A DNA stretch of 64,000 nucleotides from JACVRW01 sp034664125 (GTDB lineage Bacteria > Actinomycetota > Thermoleophilia > Solirubrobacterales > Thermoleophilaceae). A program made the position numbers and the translations under genes. The stretch is taken from positions 1-64,000 of the forward strand of contig JAXDIG010000005.1 in NCBI GenBank assembly GCA_034664125.1, given 5' to 3'. The notes beneath the pieces are model-generated. The model was not told where the DNA came from. It did no database searches and saw only the letters and a list, made by a program, of their open reading frames with translations. Shown in pieces: positions 55,100 through 63,823 of this stretch (its first letter is position 1; each line of letters begins with the position of its first letter).

Positions 55100-57229
55100 A
55101 TGAGCTACCGGCAGCGAAAGTCGAGGAGGCGCAACGGCCACGGGGCCCGCAGCAAGCTGCTGCTGGCCTTCGGCGTGGTCGCCACCATATGCGTCATCGC
55201 GGTGCTGTCGCTGGCCGGCTACGTACTGGCGATCGCTTCGACCGCGCCGGACCTGAGCGAGCTCAAGCCTGTCGACAAGGGCCAGATCTCGGTCGTCTAC
55301 GCGGCCGACGGCTCACGCCTCGGATACGTGCAGTCGGACATCCTGCGCCGGGTCCTGCCAGGGGCCGACATCCCCGTCGACCTGCGCCGCGCCACCGTGG
55401 CCATCGAGGACGAGCGCTTCTACAAGCACAAGGGCGTCGACCTGAACGCGATCGTCCGCGCCGGCATCAAGAACCTCGAGTCCGGCGAAACCGTGCAGGG
55501 TGGCTCCACGATCACCCAGCAGCTGGTGCGCGCCCTGTACATAAAGGACCCGAAGCGGAACTTCGCACGCAAGATCCGCGAGGCGAAGCTGGCGTCGGAG
55601 CTCGAGAAGGAGCACTCCAAGCCCTGGATCCTCGACAACTACCTCAACTCCGTGCCGTACGGGACCGTCGACGGCCGCACCGCGATCGGCGCCGAGGCGG
55701 CCGCGGTCACCTTCTTCGACAAGCACGCCAAGAACCTCGACCTGGACGAGTCCGCCCTGCTGGCCGGGCTGACCCAGGCGCCCTCGCAGTACAACCCCTT
55801 CCGCAACCCGCAGGCGGCGATCGAGCGGCGCAACGAGGTGCTGAAGAAGATGCTCGACAACGGGTACATCACGCAAGCCGAGTACCAGGAGGCGGCGGGG
55901 CAGGGCCTCAACCTGAAGCGCGGCCGGCGCTACGAGCAGCGCCGCGAGCCCTACTTCTTCGACTACATGCAGGAGCAGCTGATCGAGCGCTACGGCGTCG
56001 GCGTGGTGCGCCGCGGCGGCCTGCGTATCCACACGACCATCGACCCGAAGATGCAGGACCAGGCTCGCGAGGCGATCAACTCCTACTACGCCGACCCGGC
56101 AGGGCCGAGCTCGGCGATCGTGGCCGTCGACCCGGCCAACGGGAAGATCAGGGCGATGGCCTCGAGCGGGACCTACGGCCAGCGCCGGTTCAACCTCGCC
56201 GCCCAGGGTCACCGCCAGCCGGGCTCGGCGTTCAAGACGTTCGTGCTCACCGCCGCCATACGCAAGGGGATCGACCCGGACTCGACCACGTACACGTCGA
56301 AGCCGCTCAACATCGACGACCCCTCGTACGGCAAGTGGGAGGTCAAGACCTTCGGCAACAGCTACATCGGCACGGTCAGCTTGACGCGCGCGACGCTGTC
56401 GTCGGACAACACCGTGTACGCACAGCTGATCCTCGACGTCGGCCCGAAGTCGGTCTGCGAAACCGCCAAGCTGCTGGGCATCACGACCAAGCTGGACTGC
56501 TACCCGGCCGAGGGCCTGGGCGGCCTGACGCGCGGCGTGACGACGCTCGAGATGGCCGGCGCGTACGCGACGCTGGCCAGCGGCGGCATCCGCCACCGGC
56601 CCACCGGAATCGAGCGGGTCGTGTTCCCGGACGGCAAGAGCGAGAACCTGGCCAGCGGCGAGGGCAAGCGAGTCCTGACCGACGGCCAGGCCTACGAGGT
56701 CACCCGCGTCCTCAAGATGAACGTCCAGTCGGGCACCGGGACCGCCGCCAACTACGGCTGCCCGGCGGCGGGCAAGACCGGCACCACCGACGAGGCCAAG
56801 GACGCCTGGTTCGTGGGCTACACGCCTCACCTGTCGGCGGCCGTCTGGGTCGGCTATCCGGACGCCGGCGTGGCGATGCCCGGCGCGCAGGGCGGCACCT
56901 ACGCCGCCCCGGTCTGGCATGCGTTCATGGTCCCCGCGCACGGCGAGGACTGCGACGACTTCCCGCTCCCGGACCAGCCGGCCGAGTTCCACCCCTTCTT
57001 CGGCAAGTACGCGAGCACCGGCAAGCCGGTGACGCCCCCGTACAGCGAGCAGGACGGCACGACGACCGACCAGACCGGCGGCACCGGCACCGACCAGCAG
57101 TTCGACCCGCGCTACTACGAGCAGGCGCCGCAGAACCCGCCCGACGCGCAGGCACCGCCCGCGCCGCCGGCCGACGGCGCTCCCCAGGGTCAGGACCAGC
57201 AGGGCGGCGGCGCGCCCGGCGCCCAGTAG
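55100..57229 (+). CDS. class A penicillin-binding protein (transglycosylase-transpeptidase)
   Basis: 709 residues. Short basic tail, membrane anchor (LLLAFGVVATICVIAVLSLA), GT51 transglycosylase domain (TVAIEDERFYKHKGVD, QGGSTITQQLVRALY), and transpeptidase domain with SxxK in PGSAFKTFV, SxN in SSDNTVYAQ and KTG in GKTGTTDEAKDAWFVGYTP. All active residues are intact. The last 80 residues are Gln/Pro/Gly-rich and probably disordered. Polymerises and cross-links peptidoglycan. It follows mscS by 23 nt. Confidence 0.93.
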   Translation: MSYRQRKSRRRNGHGARSKLLLAFGVVATICVIAVLSLAGYVLAIASTAPDLSELKPVDKGQISVVYAADGSRLGYVQSDILRRVLPGADIPVDLRRATVAIEDERFYKHKGVDLNAIVRAGIKNLESGETVQGGSTITQQLVRALYIKDPKRNFARKIREAKLASELEKEHSKPWILDNYLNSVPYGTVDGRTAIGAEAAAVTFFDKHAKNLDLDESALLAGLTQAPSQYNPFRNPQAAIERRNEVLKKMLDNGYITQAEYQEAAGQGLNLKRGRRYEQRREPYFFDYMQEQLIERYGVGVVRRGGLRIHTTIDPKMQDQAREAINSYYADPAGPSSAIVAVDPANGKIRAMASSGTYGQRRFNLAAQGHRQPGSAFKTFVLTAAIRKGIDPDSTTYTSKPLNIDDPSYGKWEVKTFGNSYIGTVSLTRATLSSDNTVYAQLILDVGPKSVCETAKLLGITTKLDCYPAEGLGGLTRGVTTLEMAGAYATLASGGIRHRPTGIERVVFPDGKSENLASGEGKRVLTDGQAYEVTRVLKMNVQSGTGTAANYGCPAAGKTGTTDEAKDAWFVGYTPHLSAAVWVGYPDAGVAMPGAQGGTYAAPVWHAFMVPAHGEDCDDFPLPDQPAEFHPFFGKYASTGKPVTPPYSEQDGTTTDQTGGTGTDQQFDPRYYEQAPQNPPDAQAPPAPPADGAPQGQDQQGGGAPGAQ

Positions 57230-57245
57230 CGGCGCGCCCGTCGAC

Positions 57246-58154
57246 GTGCCCGAGCTCGACCTGATCCGCGCGATCCAGGCGGCGCTGACCAACCGCGGCG
57301 AGCGCACCGTGCGCTGGACCGGCGACGACGCCGCGGTGGTCCGCGCGCGGCCGCTGGCCGTGACCTCGATCGACACGGTCGTAGACGGCGTGCACTTCTC
57401 GCTCGCCACGCACGCGCCCGCCGACGTGGGCTGGAAGGCGCTGGCCACGGCGCTCTCGGACATCGCCGCGATGGGCGCGCAGCCGGGCGAGGCGTACGTG
57501 GCGCTGGTGCTCCCCGCGGGCTTCGACGGCGCCCTGGAGCTGGTGGGCGCGATGGAGGAGCTGGCCGCGCGCTGCGGCGTGACGATCGCCGGGGGCGATG
57601 TCGTGGGCGGGCCGGCCCTGACGGTGACCGTCGCCGTGACCGGCTGGGCCGAGCGCGAGGAGGAGCTCGCCGGCCGCGACGGAGCCCGCGAGGGGGACCT
57701 CGTCGGCGTGACCGGCGAGCTCGGTGGATCGGAGGCCGGACGCCGGCTGCTGGAGCAGGGCAGCCGCGAGCCGGCCGGCCTGGTGCGGCGCCATCTGCGC
57801 CCCGAGCCGCGGCTGCGCGAAGGGCGCGCGCTGGCCGCCGCGGGCGCCAGCGCGATGATCGACCTGAGCGACGGGCTCGCCACCGACGCCGGTCATCTGG
57901 CGGCGGCGAGCGGCGTGGAGCTGCGGCTGAAGCTGGACGCCCTGCCGTGCGCGCCCGGCGTCGAGCCGGTTGCGGCGGCAATCGGCGGCGACGACTACGA
58001 GCTGCTCTTCACGATCGCCCCCGGGCGCCGTGAGGCCGCCGAAGCGGCCGGGCCCGTGAGCTGGCTAGGCGACGTCCGCTCCGGGAGCGGCCTCGTCCTG
58101 CTCGACGCGGACGGCCGCCCGGTCGAGGGACTGCGGGGCTACGAGCACGAGTGA
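57246..58154 (+). CDS. thiL: thiamine-monophosphate kinase
   Basis: 302 residues, makes thiamine diphosphate from the monophosphate. TGDDAAVVRARPLAVTSIDT with VVDGVHF, GWKALATALSDIAAMGAQPG, IAGGDVVGGPALTVTV and DLSDGLATDAGHLA are hallmark motifs. GTG start 16 nt after the penicillin-binding protein. The last 90 nt overlap an antisense mini-gene. Confidence 0.92.
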   Translation: MPELDLIRAIQAALTNRGERTVRWTGDDAAVVRARPLAVTSIDTVVDGVHFSLATHAPADVGWKALATALSDIAAMGAQPGEAYVALVLPAGFDGALELVGAMEELAARCGVTIAGGDVVGGPALTVTVAVTGWAEREEELAGRDGAREGDLVGVTGELGGSEAGRRLLEQGSREPAGLVRRHLRPEPRLREGRALAAAGASAMIDLSDGLATDAGHLAAASGVELRLKLDALPCAPGVEPVAAAIGGDDYELLFTIAPGRREAAEAAGPVSWLGDVRSGSGLVLLDADGRPVEGLRGYEHE

Positions 58155-58268
58155 GGGCGAGCCGCCCGCGTGGCGAAGCATCGCCTCGGCGACGGCGTGC
58201 ACGTCGACCACGTACTCGCCGCGCGCGACCAGCCGCGCAAGCGCGTCCTTGCTCATGGTGCTCATCAT
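58065..58268 (-). CDS. FlgM-like anti-sigma factor mini-protein
   Basis: 67 residues. SKDALARLVARGEYVVDVHA followed by VAEAML matches the sigma-28-binding C-terminal helices of FlgM (ranks of G-x-Y-x-V-D...VAEAML). A perfect AGGAGGT (58278-58284) lies 9 nt before the ATG, which strongly supports translation. The remaining 30 residues are antisense to the end of thiL. There are no flagellar genes in the window, so the sigma factor it would bind is not known; related domains also occur outside flagellar systems. Confidence 0.7.
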   Translation of the reverse strand: MMSTMSKDALARLVARGEYVVDVHAVAEAMLRHAGGSPSLVLVAPQSLDRAAVRVEQDEAAPGADVA

Positions 58269-58352
58269 TGGAAACGTACCTCCTGCCTGCCCTGTCGTGC
58301 GAGTTATCGTCAGCGAAAGCGGGCGCAGCGAGCGGCAAGGCCGTTCCGTGGA

Positions 58353-60095
58353 CTACCTGCGGAGGGCGAAGCCGGGGCCGAGGGGATTGGGGCCGGCCGC
58401 CTCCGGCTTCTCGGCGGGCTCCGCCGGCGACCGGTAGACGAGCTCGATCGAGGCGCACAGCGCCCCCAGCATCACGCACCCGACCAGGGCCGTGAGCAGG
58501 CCCACCGAGTGGCCGGTCACCAGCAGCAGCAGGTACCAGACACCGCTGAGCGGGTCCAGCGAGAGGGCGAGCAGGTAGTAGAGCGCGACCAGCAGCGCCG
58601 GCAGGGCACCTGCCGCGAGCAGCAGCCCGCGCACGCGCCGCTTCGGCTGGACGCCCGCCAGCGGCACCAGCAGCCACAGGTGGGCGGCGGGCACGGCCAG
58701 CAGCCCGGCGTACGGGTTCGCCAGCCACAGCACGAGCGCTGCCACGCTGGCCACCAGCGCCAGAGCGACGGCTGCGCCCGGCGCCTGCGGCCGCGTCAGG
58801 CTCGGATCCGGACGAGCGGCGAGGAAGCGCGCGAGCAGCAGCGCCAGCGCCATCGCCGCGCCCACGCCGGCCAACACGCCCAGCGCCGCGCCGTCGAGCG
58901 GCAGCACGTCCGGCGGTACAGGCGACGGTGGAGGCGGTGGGGTGGCGCCCGTCAGCGCCAGCAGCTCGGCGATCGTCAGGCCCGCCAGGAACGGAGCCAC
59001 CCAGGCGGCGACCCAGCGCAGCCAGGCCAGCACCTCGACGTGCTGGCGGCGGGCGCGGGCGAACGCGTCGACGGCCGCCACCAGCGCTGGCAGCAGCAGA
59101 GTGACCGCCAGCAGCGACAGCACCCAGCCCGGCATCACCTGGCTGACCGCGGTCACGTAGCTCGCCGGCCCGTGCTCGGGCTTCGACCCGCGGTCGACCG
59201 CCGTGACCGTCCTCAGGGTCGCCCGGCCGAGCGCCCCGAGCCTGTCCTCGTCGATCGAGCCCGCGGGCCCGTCGCCGTCCGGCGGCAGCTCGCCCGACCC
59301 GGCGATGCGCACGGCGTCGTATCCGTTGTCCAGGAGCACGGCCTGCGGGCCGATGCCGATCGGAAACGACAGCCGCGCGACCTGGCCGAGCGTGCCCGAG
59401 CCGCCGGGAGAGGTGTCGAGCTCGCGGCGGATCGAGTCCGCGACGGTGCGCTGGAGGCCGAGCCCGGCACGCCGCTCGTCAGTGGCCCAGGCCTGCACCA
59501 GCGAGCCGCGCGTTGTCGGCGAGGCGAGGTCCGACATCGCCAGCACCGCGTCGACGAGCTCTGGCTGTGGCAGCTCCGAGAGCAGCTCGGTGGCGCCCAC
59601 CTGGCCGAGGTTCGAGCCGTCGAGCGAAACCAGAACGAGCGTCTTGCGGGTGGCGCGGCCCTGCAGCACGCGCACCAGCTCGATCAGGGCGGCGGTGTCC
59701 GCCGCGCTACCCGTGGCCTCAGGCACAACCGCGGCGTCGCGATTGGCCACGACGACGATCTGGCGGCGCGAGCGTCCGGCCCGGCGGCCGATCACGTTCA
59801 CGAGGCGTTGCCCCGCGTGGCTGAACCGCTGGCGCTCGACGATGAAGCCACCGCTGTCGAGCGCCCGGTCGACCCGATCCGCGATGCGCCGGTCCCCTAC
59901 CCCGCCCGTGCGCCGGTCCGGCGCGGCCGCCACGATCCGGGCCGCCTCGGCCGCCGCGACCCTGCCGTCGAACAGGACGTCGGCGGCCAATCCCTGCGGA
60001 AGCGGCCGCGGGCGACTCTGCAGCGAGAACATCGTCAGGACCAGCGCCAGCAGCGCCGGCACGAACGCCGCTCGGTAGACGCGGGGCTCGAACAT
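58353..60095 (-). CDS. M28-peptidase-like membrane protein, probably inactive
   Basis: 580 residues. N-terminal anchor, an external M28-like fold (about 35-300) and about eight C-terminal membrane helices (from 310). QIVVVANRDAAVVPEATGSA with ADTAALIELV corresponds to the metal-binding AHYDS...ADNASG block of M28 aminopeptidases, but the first ligand His is Asn (ANRD), and the Glu pair of the next motif is missing (VSLDGSNLGQVG). So the peptidase is likely dead and may bind a ligand or partner. ATG at 60095 has TAGGTT 7 nt upstream; the longer frame needs TTG at 60104. Confidence 0.75.
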   Translation of the reverse strand: MFEPRVYRAAFVPALLALVLTMFSLQSRPRPLPQGLAADVLFDGRVAAAEAARIVAAAPDRRTGGVGDRRIADRVDRALDSGGFIVERQRFSHAGQRLVNVIGRRAGRSRRQIVVVANRDAAVVPEATGSAADTAALIELVRVLQGRATRKTLVLVSLDGSNLGQVGATELLSELPQPELVDAVLAMSDLASPTTRGSLVQAWATDERRAGLGLQRTVADSIRRELDTSPGGSGTLGQVARLSFPIGIGPQAVLLDNGYDAVRIAGSGELPPDGDGPAGSIDEDRLGALGRATLRTVTAVDRGSKPEHGPASYVTAVSQVMPGWVLSLLAVTLLLPALVAAVDAFARARRQHVEVLAWLRWVAAWVAPFLAGLTIAELLALTGATPPPPPSPVPPDVLPLDGAALGVLAGVGAAMALALLLARFLAARPDPSLTRPQAPGAAVALALVASVAALVLWLANPYAGLLAVPAAHLWLLVPLAGVQPKRRVRGLLLAAGALPALLVALYYLLALSLDPLSGVWYLLLLVTGHSVGLLTALVGCVMLGALCASIELVYRSPAEPAEKPEAAGPNPLGPGFALRR

Positions 60096-60102
60096 GAGCC
60101 TC

Positions 60103-60112
60103 AACCTACAAT
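60103..60112. promoter_or_regulatory. bidirectional promoter: overlapping divergent -10 elements
   Basis: AACCTACAAT serves both strands: TAGGTT (minus, 60108-60103) lies 7 nt before the ATG of the membrane protein at 60095, and TACAAT (plus, 60107-60112) lies 7 nt before the GTG of the response regulator at 60120. They share the TA at 60107-60108. Confidence 0.65.
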
Positions 60113-60119
60113 TCCGAAG

Positions 60120-60821
60120 GTGACGGCTTCAGCACCTCGGATTCTCCTGGTGGATGACGAATTGTCGGTTCAGAAGCTGCTGACCTACCCGCTGCGCAAG
60201 GAGGGCTACGACGTCGTCCCGGCCCTGGACGGGCGCGAGGCGCTCGACCGCCTGCGCGAGGACAGCTTCGACCTCGTGGTGCTGGACGTGATGATGCCCA
60301 AGCTGGACGGCTTCGACGTGTGCCGACAGATCCGCGCCCGCAGCACGGTGCCGATCATCATGCTCACCGCCAAGACCGAGGAGATCGACAAGGTGCTGGG
60401 CCTGGAGCTGGGCGCCGACGACTACATCACCAAGCCGTTCTCGGTGCGCGAGTTCCGCAGCCGGGTGAAGGCGGTGCTGCGGCGCGCGGCGCTCGCTCAG
60501 CCCGACGACCAGTTCGAGGAGCCGATCCGCGAGGGCGACCTGGTGATCGACTTCGAGCGCCGCCAGGTGATGGCGCGCGACGAGCCCGTTCGCCTCACCT
60601 ACGTCGAGTTCGAGGTGCTGGCCGCGCTGGCGCGCAACCCGGGCCGCGTGTTCAGCCGCACGATGCTGCTCGAGCGGGTCTGGGGCGACTCCTCCTACCG
60701 CGACCCGCGCACCATCGACGTCCATATCCGGCACCTGCGCGAGAAGCTCGAGGCAGAGCCGAAGCACCCGGAGCTGATCCTCACCGTACGCGGGGTGGGA
60801 TACCGCTTCCAGGACACATGA
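60120..60821 (+). CDS. OmpR/PhoB-family response regulator
   Basis: 233 residues. Receiver: ILLVDDELSVQKLLTYPLRK, acceptor Asp in LVVLDVMMPKLDGFDVC (about 55), TAKTEEIDKVLGLELGADDY and ITKPFS. Winged helix: RLTYVEFEVLAALARNPGRV, LLERVWGDSSYRDPRTIDVH, RGVGYRF. It resembles MtrA/PhoP-type regulators of envelope genes. GTG start with TACAAT 7 nt upstream; overlaps the kinase by 4 nt. Confidence 0.93.
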   Translation: MTASAPRILLVDDELSVQKLLTYPLRKEGYDVVPALDGREALDRLREDSFDLVVLDVMMPKLDGFDVCRQIRARSTVPIIMLTAKTEEIDKVLGLELGADDYITKPFSVREFRSRVKAVLRRAALAQPDDQFEEPIREGDLVIDFERRQVMARDEPVRLTYVEFEVLAALARNPGRVFSRTMLLERVWGDSSYRDPRTIDVHIRHLREKLEAEPKHPELILTVRGVGYRFQDT

Positions 60822-62242
60822 GCCGCCGTCCGCGCCTGCGCTCCGTGCGCACGAAGCTGGCACTGGTGTTCTTCGCGATCATCACCGCCGCCTTCGGCCT
60901 CCTGTACTTCATCGCGACCCCGCAGCTCGAGTCGAAGCTCCAGCAGCGCCAGCTCGACGACATCCGAGCGGCCGCCCAGGACGTGCGCCCGCGCTTGGAG
61001 GCGCTGATCGACGCCCCGAACCTGCGCGAGAAGGAGGTGAACGAGAGCGTGCGCCAGATCGGCGAGGCGACGGACGCGCGGGTCACGCTGTGGGGGGTCG
61101 ACAAGCACCGCCTCTTCTATCCGCAGTCCGATTCGCGCACCGAGAAGGAGACGCCGGTCGACAGCGGGCTGGCACGAGCGGCGATCGACACGAAGCGCTC
61201 GCACAGCCAGATCGCGCCACAGAGCGGCGAGGAGATGGCGCTGGTGGCGCAGCCGTTCTTCGGCAGGGGCAAGCGCAAGCGCCCGATTGCGGTGGTCCTG
61301 TTCTCGCGCGACCTCAACGACGTGGCCGAGGCCGTCGATCTCGTCCGCAACCGCGTGCTGGTGGCCACCGGCGTGGCCCTCGCCCTTGCGATGGCGGGCG
61401 CCTTCCTCGTCGCGCAGGCGCTGGCGCGGCGCGTCCGGCGGCTCGAGTGGGCGGCCGACGAGGTGGCGCACGGGCGCTTCATCGAGCCGCTGCCGGTGGA
61501 CTCGAAGGACGAGCTCGGCCAGCTGACCCGCACGTTCAACCAGATGCAGGCGCAGCTGCAGCAGGTCGACGTGGCCCGCAAGGAGTTCATCGCCACCGCG
61601 TCGCACGAGCTGCGCACGCCGATCTTCTCGCTGGCGGGATTCGTCGAGCTGCTCCAGGACGAGGAGCTCGACGAGGACACGCGGCGGGAGTTCCTCGAGA
61701 CGATGAGCGAGCAGGTGGCCCGCCTTCAGAAGCTGTCGGTGGACCTGCTCGACCTGTCGCGCCTCGACGCCGGGTCGGTCGAGCTGCACGCCGAGCCGGT
61801 CGACCTGTCCGAGCTCGCCCGCAGCGTGGTGAACGAGTTCACCCCGGCGCTGGCGGACCACGACACCGAACTCGAGATCCGGCTGCCCGACCAGGGGCCC
61901 GAGGCGCTCTGCGACCCTGTCAGGGTGGCTCAGATCGTGAGGATCCTGCTCGACAACGCGCTCCGGCACACCCCGTCGGGAACGCAGGTGACCGTGGGCG
62001 CGACGCGCAGGAACGGCAGTGCGGGGCTGACCGTCACGGACACCGGCCCCGGCCTGCCCGACTACAGCGAGACGAAGGTCTTCGAGCGCTTCTACACCGG
62101 CGACGCGGCACGCGGGGCCGGACTCGGGCTCGCGATCGCGCGCGAGCTGGCCGAGCGCATGCACGGGCGGCTGCGCGTGAGCTCCGCCGCGCGCGGCACG
62201 GCGTTCACCCTCGAGCTGCCCACGGACGGGAACGGCGCGTGA
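60818..62242 (+). CDS. sensor histidine kinase
   Basis: 474 residues. Two membrane helices (about 12-32 and 178-200) with an extracytoplasmic sensor between, HAMP (RRLEWAADEVAHGRFIEPLP), HisKA with FIATASHELRTPIFSLAGF, and HATPase with LLDNALRHTPSG, TVTDTGPGLPD and GLGLAIARELAERM. Partner of the regulator at 60120 (4-nt overlap). The external loop (about 145 residues) has no named sensor domain. Followed by an HtrA protease in the same operon, which suggests an envelope-stress role. Confidence 0.92.
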   Translation: MSRRPRLRSVRTKLALVFFAIITAAFGLLYFIATPQLESKLQQRQLDDIRAAAQDVRPRLEALIDAPNLREKEVNESVRQIGEATDARVTLWGVDKHRLFYPQSDSRTEKETPVDSGLARAAIDTKRSHSQIAPQSGEEMALVAQPFFGRGKRKRPIAVVLFSRDLNDVAEAVDLVRNRVLVATGVALALAMAGAFLVAQALARRVRRLEWAADEVAHGRFIEPLPVDSKDELGQLTRTFNQMQAQLQQVDVARKEFIATASHELRTPIFSLAGFVELLQDEELDEDTRREFLETMSEQVARLQKLSVDLLDLSRLDAGSVELHAEPVDLSELARSVVNEFTPALADHDTELEIRLPDQGPEALCDPVRVAQIVRILLDNALRHTPSGTQVTVGATRRNGSAGLTVTDTGPGLPDYSETKVFERFYTGDAARGAGLGLAIARELAERMHGRLRVSSAARGTAFTLELPTDGNGA

Positions 62243-63387
62243 GGCACACCGCAGGGATGCTCCTGGCCGTCATCGGCCTGGCGGTCGTCGGCTGCGACGC
62301 GGGCAGCGACGATCAGTCGAGCGCGCCCACCAAGGTCACCACGACCCGCGTGCAGGTCGTCGAGGGCCTGGGCCGCAACGGCGGCTTCGACCCCTCGCAG
62401 ATCTATGACCGCCTCGCGCCGGGGGTGGTCACGATCCTGTCCGTGTTCGGAGGCGGGGCGAGCGCCCTCGACGAGAGCGGCGAGGGCGGGCAGGGCTCGG
62501 GCTTCGTGCTCGACGCCCGCGGCTACATCGCCACCAACGCCCACGTGGTCACGAGCGACGGCGGGGGCCGCGCCGATGACGTGTTCGTCGAGTTCTCCGA
62601 CGGCAACCGCGTGCAGGCGGAGATCGTCGGCGTGGACCCCAACGCCGACGTCGCCCTGATCAAGGTCGAGCCCAAGGACCTGTCGCTCACCCCGCTGCGG
62701 CTGGGCGTCTCGCACCGCATCGTCGTGGGCGAGCCGGTGGCGGCGATCGGCAGCCCGTTCGGCGAGCGCCAGTCGCTCTCGATCGGGGTGATCTCGGCGA
62801 TCGACCGCAACATCGAGTCGCTGACCCGCTTCCAGATCGGGGACGCGATCCAGACCGACGCGGCGATCAACCCGGGCAACTCCGGCGGGCCGCTGCTGGA
62901 CGCGCACGGGCGCGTGCTAGGCATCAACGCCCAGATCAAGTCGCAGTCCGGCGGTGGCGAGGGCGTGGGGTTCGCGATCCCGGTCGACGCGGTGCGGCGC
63001 TCCCTGCGCGAGCTGCGTGGGGACGGCCGAGTGCGCTACGGCTACCTCGGCGTGCAGACGCTCGTGCTGTGGCCGCAGCTGGCCGACCGGCTCGGCCTGG
63101 ACGTGACGGACGGCGCGCTGATCCAGGAGATCGAGAGCGGCAGCCCGGCCGAGAAGGCCGACCTGCGCGCCGGGGACGACGAGATCGGCTTCCAGGCGAC
63201 GCGCGTGCGGACCGGCGGCGACGTGATCGTGGCCGTGAACGGCCGCCCCCTCTCGCGGCGCGAAGACCTGGCCGACGAGATCAGCGCGATGAGCGCCGGC
63301 GACGAGGTCGCGCTCGAGGTGGTGCGCGACGGCAAGCACAAGACGATCCGGCTGCGGCTCGGGGAACGTCCGCGCGGTTCGGGTTGA
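62239..63387 (+). CDS. HtrA/DegP-like serine protease lipoprotein with PDZ domain
   Basis: 382 residues. GTG start overlapping the kinase stop. Lipobox LAVVGC makes it a lipoprotein. Trypsin-like domain with catalytic His in YIATNAHVV, Asp in NADVALIKV and Ser in INPGNSGGPLLD. A PDZ domain follows (GYLGVQTLV, IQEIESGSPAEKADLRAGDD, VIVAVNGRPLSRREDLADEI). It would degrade misfolded envelope proteins. Probably controlled by the upstream two-component pair. Confidence 0.93.
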   Translation: MRHTAGMLLAVIGLAVVGCDAGSDDQSSAPTKVTTTRVQVVEGLGRNGGFDPSQIYDRLAPGVVTILSVFGGGASALDESGEGGQGSGFVLDARGYIATNAHVVTSDGGGRADDVFVEFSDGNRVQAEIVGVDPNADVALIKVEPKDLSLTPLRLGVSHRIVVGEPVAAIGSPFGERQSLSIGVISAIDRNIESLTRFQIGDAIQTDAAINPGNSGGPLLDAHGRVLGINAQIKSQSGGGEGVGFAIPVDAVRRSLRELRGDGRVRYGYLGVQTLVLWPQLADRLGLDVTDGALIQEIESGSPAEKADLRAGDDEIGFQATRVRTGGDVIVAVNGRPLSRREDLADEISAMSAGDEVALEVVRDGKHKTIRLRLGERPRGSG

Positions 63388-63399
63388 GCTGCGACCGGG

Positions 63400-63405
63400 T
63401 AGGGT
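63400..63405 (+). promoter_or_regulatory. -10 element for a leaderless transcript (anti-sigma-like gene)
   Basis: TAGGGT lies 7 nt before the GTG at 63413. Confidence 0.5.
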
Positions 63406-63412
63406 CCAGAAC

Positions 63413-63808
63413 GTGATCGAGGCAGGGCAGGCAACCGACAGCCGCGACGTCTCGTTGACGATTCCGGCGCGTCCCGACTACCTCGTGCTGGCCCGCCTCG
63501 CCCTGTCCGCGGTCTGCCGGCTCACACCGCTGTCCCCCGAGGAGATCGCCGATCTCAAGCTGGCGATCACCGAGGCGGCCAACGACTACGTGGACGAGGC
63601 GCGTCCGCTCGAGGACGAGAGTCGCCTTAGCTTCGGCTTCCACCTGCTGGACGATCGGCTCTCCATGGACCTCGAGGGACCCGACACGAGCGTCTCGTCC
63701 ATGGAGCAGGAGCTGAGCCGGGCGATCATCGAGGCGACGGTCGACGAGTGCAATTTCGGCGCCGGTCGCACGCAGCTCGTCAAGTATCTCTCCACCGCCG
63801 CCGGCTAG
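63413..63808 (+). CDS. RsbW-like GHKL protein (anti-sigma factor type)
   Basis: 131 residues. SRDVSLTIPARPDYLVLARL and LSPEEIADLKLAITEAANDY with VDEA resemble the first strand and N-box helix of RsbW/SpoIIAB anti-sigma kinases. The glycine-rich ATP-lid motif (DxGxG) that should follow is not visible; the corresponding part reads SMDLEGPDTSVSSMEQELS. It may therefore bind its sigma factor or anti-anti-sigma partner without kinase activity. TAGGGT lies 7 nt before the GTG. Confidence 0.75.
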   Translation: MIEAGQATDSRDVSLTIPARPDYLVLARLALSAVCRLTPLSPEEIADLKLAITEAANDYVDEARPLEDESRLSFGFHLLDDRLSMDLEGPDTSVSSMEQELSRAIIEATVDECNFGAGRTQLVKYLSTAAG

Positions 63809-63809
63809 A

Positions 63810-63815
63810 TAGGCT
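63810..63815 (+). promoter_or_regulatory. -10 element for a leaderless transcript (TreT-like gene)
   Basis: TAGGCT lies 8 nt before the GTG at 63824; it follows directly on the stop of the anti-sigma-like gene. Confidence 0.45.
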
Positions 63816-63823
63816 CTTCCGCC

